Origin: PHAA01 sp964584415
GTDB lineage: Bacteria; Bacillota; Syntrophomonadia; Syntrophomonadales; Syntrophomonadaceae
DNA: 13,927 nt
Assembly: GCA_964584415.1 (NCBI GenBank)
Contig: CAZOZX010000054.1
Location: 1 to 13,927 of the forward strand
Reading direction: 5' to 3'
The first letter of the stretch is position 1; each line of letters begins with the position of its first letter. A program made the translations under genes and the position numbers. The notes beneath the pieces are model-generated. The model was not told where the DNA came from and did not search any database. It saw only the letters and a program-made list of their open reading frames with translations. This document shows positions 8,190-13,927 of the stretch, piece by piece.

Positions 8190-9026
8190 TTATTTTAATA
8201 TTATATTGCCTGTGAAGACTTCAGTGGCCGGACCGGTCATATAAACATGATTATTGTCAGAATTCCACTCGATCCGTAAATCGCCGCCTAGTAAATGTAC
8301 GATTGCAGCTCGATCACTTTGTCCGTTCAATACTGCTGCCACCAGAGTGGCGCAGGCTCCCGTCCCACAAGCCATAGTTACCCCTGCTCCTCTTTCCCAG
8401 ACCCGCATTATAAGTTCCCGGGGAGAAATCACCTGAACAAACTCAACGTTGGTCTTGGCAGGGAAAAGCGAATGAATTTCTAATTGGGGACCCCACACAG
8501 CCACAGGAACCAGATTGATGTCAGACACGAAAATCACCGCATGGGGATTACCCATGGAAACCCCAGTTATCTCAAATTCACCCGAAGAGATAGTAGCCTT
8601 GACCTTTGTAGCATTACCCTGGCTCCCCATGGGAATCAAATCTGGTTGTAAAATAGGCTCACCCATATCTACAGTTATATTTTCAACCTTGCCGTTCTTT
8701 AGATTCACAACCGGATATCTGGGCCCGGCTAGTGTCCGCACCGATAGATTATTTTTGTCGGTCCAACCGTGTTCATAAGCGTATTTGGCTATGCACCTGA
8801 TGGCATTACCACACATCTCCGGTTCCGATCCATCCGAATTAAAAATACGCATAAATATGTCCATTTCTTTATCCCGACCGATGGCCACTAATCCATCTGC
8901 ACCGATCCCAAAGTGACGATCACAAACTAGTTTTGCATATGGCTGGAGACGGTCGGCATCTTCCCATGAAGCAACCTCAGTAAAAACAAAATCGTTGCCA
9001 AGCCCATGCATTTTGGTAAATTCCAT
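8190..9026 (-). CDS. dapF: Diaminopimelate epimerase
   Basis: Interconverts LL- and meso-diaminopimelate without a cofactor, using two cysteines as acid and base; the product feeds lysine synthesis and the peptidoglycan cross-link. The 278-residue protein begins MEFTKMHGLGNDFVF, the standard DapF start. Its active cysteines are C72 in EPEMCGNAIRC and C220 in MACGTGACATL. FNSDGSEPE and SMGNPHAVIFV are further family motifs. The frame is open upstream to 9101, but the ATG at 9026 has AGGAGG at ideal spacing and gives the family N-terminus, so the longer version is rejected. It is the first gene of the minus-strand run, about 45 nt from a candidate promoter. Confidence 0.96.
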   Translation of the reverse strand: MEFTKMHGLGNDFVFTEVASWEDADRLQPYAKLVCDRHFGIGADGLVAIGRDKEMDIFMRIFNSDGSEPEMCGNAIRCIAKYAYEHGWTDKNNLSVRTLAGPRYPVVNLKNGKVENITVDMGEPILQPDLIPMGSQGNATKVKATISSGEFEITGVSMGNPHAVIFVSDINLVPVAVWGPQLEIHSLFPAKTNVEFVQVISPRELIMRVWERGAGVTMACGTGACATLVAAVLNGQSDRAAIVHLLGGDLRIEWNSDNNHVYMTGPATEVFTGNIILK

Positions 9027-9073
9027 ATAAACCTCCTGAAAATTAATGGGATTTCCGGTACTATCAATATCAT

Positions 9074-9101
9074 ATTTTAGCATAACTGGAGTATGAAACA
9101 A
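9074..9101 (-). promoter_or_regulatory. Candidate sigma-A promoter for the dapF-to-metK run
   Basis: On the minus strand TAAAAT (9079-9074) is preceded by TGC (9082-9080), forming an extended -10 element of the TGnTAAAAT type. A weak -35, TTGTTT (9101-9096), lies 16 nt upstream. Transcription would start near 9067, giving a leader of about 40 nt before dapF, too short for a lysine riboswitch. The position fits the first gene of a co-directional run. Only half of the -35 bases match the consensus, so this is a moderate call. Confidence 0.45.
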
Positions 9102-9111
9102 AAAGCTCCAG
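9086..9111. repeat. Inverted repeat spanning the dapF promoter -35
   Basis: CTGGAG at 9086-9091 and CTCCAG at 9106-9111 are perfect 6-bp complements separated by 14 nt. The spacer contains the candidate -35 of the dapF promoter and the left arm lies in its -35/-10 spacer, so the repeat could be an operator. A 6-bp match with a long gap can arise by chance, and no regulator is suggested by the sequence. Confidence 0.25.
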
Positions 9112-9112
9112 C

Positions 9113-9250
9113 TTAGGTATACAATATAACCATAAGGGAGAGAATCTTGCGTAAGCTACCTTTGGACGGTGGAAGTCTATGCTTGCTCGAATGACAGAGG
9201 AGTCACTCTCTTTACGCCATGCCCACTCTGCTTTCTCACTAAACCTGAAG
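9113..9250. other. Unexplained intergenic stretch between divergent operons
   Basis: The divergent gap from the dapF start to the znuA start is about 310 nt. Outside the two promoter regions this part has no convincing gene: a 96-codon minus-strand frame crosses it (9070-9360) but has no good start context or recognisable protein. Short self-complementary pieces are visible: GTAAGC (9151-9156) with GCTTGC (9181-9186, one G-T pair) and CTACC (9156-9160) with GGTGG (9168-9172). A loose direct repeat, CACTCTCTTT and CACTCTGCTTT, lies at about 9204-9233. No tRNA or known riboswitch fold was recognised. It may be the remnant of a dispersed intergenic repeat, but that is only a guess. Confidence 0.3.
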
Positions 9251-9256
9251 ATATTA

Positions 9257-9274
9257 AATGCAAACACTTGCATT
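9257..9274. promoter_or_regulatory. Perfect inverted repeat, candidate Zur/Fur-family operator
   Basis: AATGCAA (9257-9263) and TTGCATT (9268-9274) are perfect 7-bp inverted arms around ACAC. The repeat sits directly against the -35 of the likely znu promoter and overlaps the -35 of the alternative promoter. This is where a repressor of the metal-uptake operon is expected, and a Fur-family regulator gene is the last gene of that operon. The 7-4-7 layout differs from the 7-1-7 layout of Bacillus Fur, Zur and PerR boxes. The repeat is seen directly; the link to the regulator is inference. Confidence 0.6.
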
Positions 9275-9278
9275 ATGG

Positions 9279-9308
9279 ATGACACTGTCGGTAAAATGGC
9301 AGTATAAA
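9279..9308 (+). promoter_or_regulatory. Candidate sigma-A promoter of the znu operon
   Basis: ATGACA (9279-9284, five of six consensus bases) and TATAAA (9303-9308, five of six) are separated by 18 nt, predicting a start near 9315, ahead of the ribosome binding site at 9325-9329. An alternative pair, TTGCAT (9268-9273) with TAAAAT (9292-9297) at 18 nt, is also possible and would place the operator arm on the -35. Either position fits control by a repressor bound at 9257-9274. Confidence 0.5.
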
Positions 9309-9337
9309 TACATATCTTGATTGTGAGGATTGAACAG

Positions 9338-10258
9338 ATGGAGCTAGTGAAGATGAACAAACGTAAATTCCGATTATGTGGTTATTTATTTTATATTGTT
9401 GGGATCTTGGCGCTGACACTATTATTAAGCGGTTGTCAGAGTAAACAGGTAACCGCACCGGCAGTTCCAACAGATAAACTTACGGTGGCGGTTACCATCG
9501 TCCCCCAGGCTACTTTTGTCCAACAGGTTGGCGGCGACCTTGTCGATGTAGTGACTCTTGTTCCACCTGGTGCAAGTCCGGAAAACTATTCTCCTTCACC
9601 CCAGCAAATGATGCAATTCAGTGATGCCCAGGTTTATTTTCTGATCGGGGTCCCGGTTGAGGATACTAAGATATTGCCTCAAATTAAAAGCCTACAGCCG
9701 GGTATAAAGCTGGTTGATCTGCCCGCTCTAGTTGATCAGAAATATGCTCCTGCCACCTTCCCTTCAGGCGAGCGCGATTTTCATATGTGGATGTCCCCTA
9801 AAAGAGTAGAGGAAATAGTTCGTATTACAGCAAATGAATTATCTGCCCTGGATCCTGCTCATGAAGCAGTTTACCAGTCTAATGCTGCAGCTTATATTAA
9901 CCAATTGGCCCAACTGGACCGGGAAATACATATGACTTTAGCTGATCCGCCAAGTCGGACATTCATTATTTATCACCCTTCTCTGGGCTACTTTGCCGAC
10001 GATTATAGCTTAACAATGGTGGCTTTGGAAGAGGAAGGCAAGGAAGCCAAGGCGTTAGACCTGGAAAAGATTATTGATCTGGCTAAGGCCGAAGGGATCA
10101 AAGTAGTCTTTTATCAAGCCGAAATAGACAGCAAGCAATCCCGAACCCTGGCTGCTGAAATAGGCGGTCAAGCCAAAATGATTTCGCCCCTTAATGCTGA
10201 CTATATAAACAACTTGCGCCAGATAGCCGGCACATTTGCTCAGGTTTTAAACCAATAG
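9338..10258 (+). CDS. znuA: Metal ABC transporter substrate-binding lipoprotein (zinc type, ZnuA-like)
   Basis: Cluster A-I metal receptor of about 306 residues, anchored outside the membrane, delivering Zn2+ (or Mn2+) to the permease. A basic N-terminus, a hydrophobic stretch and a lipobox LLSGC with lipidated Cys33 (Cys28 from the alternative start) form a lipoprotein signal. Metal-site blocks are DFHMWMSP and YHPSLGYFADDY, each with its histidine. The first histidine site reads GASPENYSPSP, with Glu-Asn where DPH is usual, and the late DPL motif reads SPL. There is no His-rich loop. I recall the SPENY type and the YQAEIDSKQS block from other clostridial receptors. ATG 9338 follows GAGGA at 8 nt; ATG 9353 follows GGAG at 9 nt and is nearly as good. 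znuC starts 14 nt after the stop. The metal cannot be fixed from sequence alone; the regulator downstream favours zinc. Confidence 0.88.
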   Translation: MELVKMNKRKFRLCGYLFYIVGILALTLLLSGCQSKQVTAPAVPTDKLTVAVTIVPQATFVQQVGGDLVDVVTLVPPGASPENYSPSPQQMMQFSDAQVYFLIGVPVEDTKILPQIKSLQPGIKLVDLPALVDQKYAPATFPSGERDFHMWMSPKRVEEIVRITANELSALDPAHEAVYQSNAAAYINQLAQLDREIHMTLADPPSRTFIIYHPSLGYFADDYSLTMVALEEEGKEAKALDLEKIIDLAKAEGIKVVFYQAEIDSKQSRTLAAEIGGQAKMISPLNADYINNLRQIAGTFAQVLNQ

Positions 10259-10272
10259 CGAGGAATAGTTTA

Positions 10273-11064
10273 ATGAATGCCAGTAAACCAAAGGAATATG
10301 CAGTTGATATCAGGAACTTAAATGTTCGTTATGGCAATATTGTGGCTTTGCAGGATATTAACCTGCAGATTGAATACGGTGATTTCGCTGGGATCATTGG
10401 TCCTAATGGCAGTGGGAAAAGTTCTCTTATCAAATCTATTTTAGGTTTGGTCAAACCTTCGCGGGGGGATATTTCTGTTTTAGGGATGAAGCCCAACGAA
10501 GCAAGATGCCGGATAGGTTACGTGCCGCAGGCTGCACAGATAGATCGTCAGTTCCCCATATCGGTGCGAGAAGCAGTGATGATGGGACGTTTAGTAGCTG
10601 GTACCGGATTTTGTCATCGTTATAATAAGGAAGATATAAGAATAGTAGAACATTATCTTGAGCAGCTTGAAATCCGGGATCTTGCCGACCGACAAATAGG
10701 CCAGTTGTCCGGAGGACAGCTGAAACGGGTACTAGTTGCCCGGGCATTGGCGGTTATGCCCAAAATACTTGTGTTGGACGAGCCCACGGCGGGGGTGGAT
10801 GCTCACTCCAGTTCTCACATCTACGAGATTCTCCGTGATCTAAACCGCGAAATCACCATTATTATCGTGACTCACGATACTATGGCGGTTAGTTCATATC
10901 TAAAATCGATTGCCTGCATAAACCAAAGCCTATTTTACCACGGTGATCCTAACCTCTCGAGCGATTTGGTCATGCAGGTATATGGCTGTCCGGTTGAGCT
11001 TATCGCTCACGGCGTCCCCCACCGGGTGCTGGGCGAGCACGACCACGGAGGTTCACCATGCTAA
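10273..11064 (+). CDS. znuC: Metal ABC transporter ATP-binding protein (ZnuC-like)
   Basis: A 263-residue ABC ATPase that powers the metal importer from the cytoplasmic face. Walker A GPNGSGKS is at 43-50, the Q-loop glutamine at 86 in YVPQ, the signature LSGGQ at 145-149, Walker B ILVLDE at 165-170 and the H-loop histidine at 201 in VTHD, so the protein looks fully active. The C-terminus is His-containing (HGVPHRVLGEHDHGG), a feature often seen in zinc/manganese ATPases. The ATG at 10273 follows GAGGA at 8 nt. The last 7 nt overlap the start of znuB, indicating translational coupling. The gene lies between receptor and permease genes, which fixes the transporter assignment; zinc rather than manganese is inferred from the regulator. 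Confidence 0.92.
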   Translation: MNASKPKEYAVDIRNLNVRYGNIVALQDINLQIEYGDFAGIIGPNGSGKSSLIKSILGLVKPSRGDISVLGMKPNEARCRIGYVPQAAQIDRQFPISVREAVMMGRLVAGTGFCHRYNKEDIRIVEHYLEQLEIRDLADRQIGQLSGGQLKRVLVARALAVMPKILVLDEPTAGVDAHSSSHIYEILRDLNREITIIIVTHDTMAVSSYLKSIACINQSLFYHGDPNLSSDLVMQVYGCPVELIAHGVPHRVLGEHDHGGSPC

Positions 11065-11888
11065 ATGCCATTATGAATTATACATTTCTGCAGCATGCCT
11101 TGTTAGCTGCGCTGTTATCTTCCATAGCCTGTGGGATTATTGGCACTATAATAATTGAAAAACGCTTGGTTATGATGAGCGGCGGTATTGCCCATACGGC
11201 GTTTGGGGGTATTGGGCTAGGATATTTCCTGGGGATTGAACCCATAATGGGAGCTCTGATCTTCTCTACCGGATCGTCTTTGGGGATAGCTTCGCTTAAG
11301 CGGAGTTCGAATACCAATTCAGATGTTTTGATGGGTATGTTTTGGCCATTAGGCATGGCTTTGGGTATCCTATTCATTTCGTTTACTCCGGGATATCCGC
11401 CGGACATAACATCCTACCTCTTCGGTGATATATTGACAGTGGTTAAATCTGACCTGGTGTTTATGATTGCCCTGGATTTAATAATACTTTTTGTGGTACT
11501 GGCGTTTTTTGACTTTCTAGGTGTTTATCTTTTCGATGAGGAATATGGTACGGCGCTGGGTTTAAATATGAAGTTCATAGATTACCTGACCTTCGTACTG
11601 ATTGGACTTACGGTGGTTGTGATAATTCGTGTAATTGGTATTATACTAATCCTGGCTCTATTATGTGTTCCTCCCGCCATAGCGAGAATGTTTACCTTTA
11701 ATTTAAAACGGATGATGCTATCCTCAATTATCCTCGGGGTCACATTTTGTTTGGTAGGTTTATGGATTTCTTACAATCTGCAGATGGCATCTGGGGCAGC
11801 AATCGTAATCGTCGCCGTTTCGGCCTACTTTTTAGCATCAGCCTGGCAAAAATCGAAACAGCTGCTCACTAGAACTGAACAAGCTTAA
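11058..11888 (+). CDS. znuB: Metal ABC transporter permease (ZnuB-like, ABC-3 family)
   Basis: A 276-residue, very hydrophobic protein with about eight or nine membrane segments, roughly at residues 12-32, 40-58, 62-78, 92-110, 132-152, 167-183, 185-206, 218-236 and 244-262. Conserved ABC-3 elements include EKRLVMMSGGIAHTAFGGIGLG near 34-55, where the coupling region and metal path begin, and the GIILILALLCVPPAIAR block near 194-210. It forms the membrane channel of the importer. The ATG at 11058 overlaps the end of znuC by 7 nt and has GGAGG about 7 nt upstream within znuC. The regulator gene starts 36 nt after its stop. Confidence 0.92.
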   Translation: MLNAIMNYTFLQHALLAALLSSIACGIIGTIIIEKRLVMMSGGIAHTAFGGIGLGYFLGIEPIMGALIFSTGSSLGIASLKRSSNTNSDVLMGMFWPLGMALGILFISFTPGYPPDITSYLFGDILTVVKSDLVFMIALDLIILFVVLAFFDFLGVYLFDEEYGTALGLNMKFIDYLTFVLIGLTVVVIIRVIGIILILALLCVPPAIARMFTFNLKRMMLSSIILGVTFCLVGLWISYNLQMASGAAIVIVAVSAYFLASAWQKSKQLLTRTEQA

Positions 11889-11924
11889 AATCTCTTCCAA
11901 AAAAATATTTAGGGGTGAACATTT

Positions 11925-12365
11925 ATGTCTAGCCTGGCGGAGTTAGAAGATTTCATAGCAAGCAAAGGCTACAAACAGACACGAAGCCGCAGGAGTATTT
12001 TGCAGGCACTCTTAGAAAAGGGTGACTGGACTAGTGCTCGGGATATATATGAGTATGTACAAAATCGAAAGAAGATAGATTTTTCAACCATTTATCGCAA
12101 TTTAGAAATCCTTACTGCCATCGGTGTACTGTGCCGGGTAGAACGCCCTGATGCGGTTAGTTATTACGCTTTTAATCATGCCCAGGAACATCATCATCAT
12201 TTAATCTGCAAATCATGCCAAAAGGTAGAAATGCTTGATTTTTGTCCCTTACAGCAGATGGATCCTAAGAACCTGAAAAATTTCACTAAGGTTGAATGCA
12301 AATTCGATCTTTATGGTTTTTGCCGTGACTGTCAGGAAAAAGGCGAAACCAACGATAAGAAATGA
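11925..12365 (+). CDS. zur: Fur-family metalloregulator, probably the zinc repressor Zur
   Basis: A 146-residue Fur-family protein with an N-terminal winged helix (KQTRSRRSILQALLEKGDWTS, then the recognition helix FSTIYRNLEIL at 53-63) and a C-terminal metal-binding dimer domain. A His cluster (HAQEHHHHLIC) at 85-95 and two CxxC pairs, C95/C98 and C133/C136, make a structural zinc site. Family members repress uptake genes when metal-bound. Zur is favoured over Fur or PerR because it is the last gene of a zinc-type uptake operon, but the sequence alone does not rule out the others. The ATG at 11925 follows AGGGGTGA at about 7 nt. There is no clear promoter in the 36-nt gap, so it is probably co-transcribed and self-regulated through the operator at 9257-9274. 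The stop codon faces that of the ATPase gene 7 nt away. Confidence 0.88.
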   Translation: MSSLAELEDFIASKGYKQTRSRRSILQALLEKGDWTSARDIYEYVQNRKKIDFSTIYRNLEILTAIGVLCRVERPDAVSYYAFNHAQEHHHHLICKSCQKVEMLDFCPLQQMDPKNLKNFTKVECKFDLYGFCRDCQEKGETNDKK

Positions 12366-12372
12366 TAAAACC

Positions 12373-13927
12373 CTATATACGGGCGTAATGATGGCTCATG
12401 CTGAGCTTACCGGGCAGGATGTACTGTATCCAGCGCCATATTAATCTAAAACCTGAGAGCAGGATAATGATAAACCATTGCCAACCGTTCAACCCGACTG
12501 TATGGAAAATGCCTTGCATGGCTGGGATATATAGGGCTAAAATTTGCATACTTATTGAAATCAGGACCGCTCCAATTAGATATTTGTTGCTCCAAAATCC
12601 CAGTTCAAATGGTGACAACCTCTCCGAACGGCATTCAAAAACATAACATAATTGTCCGAATACCAGGGTTGTGAAGGCCATACTTCGTGCCAGAGGCAGA
12701 TCCTCTAGTCCATTGACATGTGCCCATGTAAATCCGACCAGAAAGGCTACTATAGTTATGGTAGCGATATATATCCCGCGGCTGAATATGATCCTTCCCA
12801 ACCCTCCAGCAAAAACGCCCTCTGTCCTGGGACGGGGCTTTCGTTTCATAATACCAGGCTCTGGTGCTTCAACACCGAGGGCCATTGCTGGCAGTCCGTC
12901 GGTGACCAGGTTCACCCAAAGAAGCTGAATTGGCAGAAGGGGCAGAGGCATCCCCATCAGTGAGGCAGCAAACATAACCAATACCTCCCCGATATTACAT
13001 CCAAGCAGGTATCTGATAAATTTACGGATATTATCATAAATGGCTCTTCCCTCGTAAACCGCATCAACTATGGTGGAAAAGTCATCGTCAGTTAATATCA
13101 TAGCAGATGCTTCTTTGCTGACCTGAGTACCGCTTATACCCATGGCAATACCGATGTCTGCAGCCTTGATAGCAGGGGCATCGTTTACTCCATCCCCAGT
13201 CATGGCTACTACTTGATTTTTCTTTTTTAAGACATTAACAATTCGATTTTTATGTTGGGGAGATACGCGGGCAAAAACCCTGTCTTGCAGTGCTCTGGTA
13301 TACAGTTCCGCATCAGGAAGCTCATCAATTTCCTTGCCCGTTACCACTGCCGGGCTATGGCTTATCCCTATTTCCTTGGCTATTGCTGCAGCAGTTTTGG
13401 GATGGTCCCCCGTTATCATGATTGGTACTATACCGGCATTAAGACAACTCCGGACGGATTTTGCCGCCCCCACCCGGGGAGGATCTATCATCCCGCACAT
13501 TCCTACCAAAATTAAATCTGTTTCAAGTTTACTGTCAGAAAGGTTGCTCCATTGCTTCTCGGGCAAATTACGAAAGGCAAATCCTAAAATACGCAGTGCT
13601 CCAGCAGCCCATTTTTCCTGTATATCTAAGAAATAGGCACGATCAGCAGGAGTTAAGCGAAGTACCTGGTTATTTCTCCAGATATAAGAGCAAGAGGTAA
13701 TGAGCACATCTAATGCCCCTTTAACCATCAGACATGGTCCGTTATAATCCACAACTACACTCATCATTTTTCTTTCTGATGTAAAAGGCACTTCTCTTAG
13801 TACTTGTTGACGGGTGGTTATTCCGCCCTTGGCAGCCATTACCATTAACGCTGCTTCGGTCGGATCCCCTTGTACATCGTAGTAATTGTCAATCTGTTTT
13901 ATTTCAGAATTATTACAGTTTACAGCT
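12373..13927 (-). CDS. Calcium-type P-type ATPase, C-terminal part (cut by window edge)
   Basis: The reading frame is open from the right edge to the TAG at 12373-12375, giving 517 C-terminal residues; the phosphorylated aspartate motif and first membrane helices lie beyond the window. An ATG at 13845 is not the start: the frame continues upstream through GDPTEA (residues 20-25 of the fragment), a nucleotide-binding motif. Others are KGA 69-71, DPPR 148-151, TGD 172-174 and TGDGVND 243-249. Membrane helices follow, with Glu314 in NIGEV and NLVTDG at 339-344. The Glu and the N-x-x-T-D set match calcium-site II residues of type IIA/IIB pumps, favouring Ca2+ export across the cell membrane. Other cations remain possible. 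It is convergent to zur. Confidence 0.9.
   Translation of the reverse strand, partial: AVNCNNSEIKQIDNYYDVQGDPTEAALMVMAAKGGITTRQQVLREVPFTSERKMMSVVVDYNGPCLMVKGALDVLITSCSYIWRNNQVLRLTPADRAYFLDIQEKWAAGALRILGFAFRNLPEKQWSNLSDSKLETDLILVGMCGMIDPPRVGAAKSVRSCLNAGIVPIMITGDHPKTAAAIAKEIGISHSPAVVTGKEIDELPDAELYTRALQDRVFARVSPQHKNRIVNVLKKKNQVVAMTGDGVNDAPAIKAADIGIAMGISGTQVSKEASAMILTDDDFSTIVDAVYEGRAIYDNIRKFIRYLLGCNIGEVLVMFAASLMGMPLPLLPIQLLWVNLVTDGLPAMALGVEAPEPGIMKRKPRPRTEGVFAGGLGRIIFSRGIYIATITIVAFLVGFTWAHVNGLEDLPLARSMAFTTLVFGQLCYVFECRSERLSPFELGFWSNKYLIGAVLISISMQILALYIPAMQGIFHTVGLNGWQWFIIILLSGFRLIWRWIQYILPGKLSMSHHYARI

Noticed and set aside
9027..9101. 25-residue N-terminal extension of DapF
   Set aside because: It would cover the candidate promoter; ATG 9026 has an ideal AGGAGG and the family N-terminus.
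9027..9250. Lysine riboswitch or T-box ahead of dapF
   Set aside because: The candidate promoter leaves only about a 40-nt leader, and no lysine-riboswitch or T-box sequence blocks were recognised.
9070..9360. 96-codon minus-strand frame in the divergent gap
   Set aside because: It crosses both promoter regions and the palindrome, has no ribosome binding site or recognisable domain, and overlaps the start of znuA.
12393..12405. Hairpin GCTCA-TGC-TGAGC after zur as a terminator
   Set aside because: The stem is only 5 bp, has no T-run on either strand, and lies inside the ATPase coding sequence.
13843..13845. ATG as start of a complete 490-residue ATPase
   Set aside because: The frame remains open to the window edge and encodes the conserved GDPTEA motif upstream, so the gene is cut by the edge rather than N-terminally truncated.
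1..13927. CRISPR array, tRNA/rRNA genes, insertion sequences, prophage or defence genes
   Set aside because: No regularly spaced repeats, transposase or integrase motifs, terminal repeats or RNA gene signatures were seen; all long frames are explained by housekeeping or transport genes.

Overview
The window looks like a core chromosomal region of an anaerobic, low-to-moderate G+C Firmicute of class Clostridia. Reasons: the order yicC-remA-gmk-rpoZ-coaBC-(metK)-priA-def is a Firmicutes housekeeping arrangement; remA (DUF370) is typical of Firmicutes; lysine/cell-wall synthesis uses the DapL aminotransferase route, common in Syntrophomonas/Moorella/Peptococcaceae-like organisms; and genes start after strong AGGAGG-type ribosome binding sites. 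A Syntrophomonas-like organism is my best guess, but only as an inference.

Left two thirds (1-9026, minus strand): a long, tightly packed gene run reading right to left: dapF, dapL, yicC, remA, gmk, rpoZ, coaBC, metK, then a hairpin terminator, priA and the first codons of def (cut by the window edge). Gaps are 1 to 33 nt except the 88 nt between metK and priA, where the terminator lies. The run supplies meso-diaminopimelate, an RNase-family protein, a DNA-binding biofilm regulator, GMP kinase, RNA polymerase omega, coenzyme A, S-adenosylmethionine and the replication-restart helicase.

Middle (9027-9337): a divergent intergenic region of about 310 nt. It holds a likely minus-strand promoter for dapF, a likely plus-strand promoter for the metal operon, a perfect 7-4-7 inverted repeat that is a good candidate operator, and about 130 nt of unexplained, partly self-complementary sequence.

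Right third (9338-12365, plus strand): a high-affinity zinc (or zinc/manganese) ABC uptake operon: lipoprotein receptor (znuA-like), ATPase (znuC), permease (znuB), and a Fur-family regulator (probably Zur) as the last gene. The regulator probably controls its own operon through the inverted repeat at 9257-9274. Facing it, with only 7 nt between stop codons, is the C-terminal 517 residues of a calcium-type P-type ATPase whose N-terminus lies beyond the right edge.

I do not see an undescribed defence, mobile or biosynthetic system. The points most worth checking are the Zur-type operator, the receptor's altered metal ligands, the structured remA leader, the DEEQ variant of the PriA helicase box, and the true metK start.
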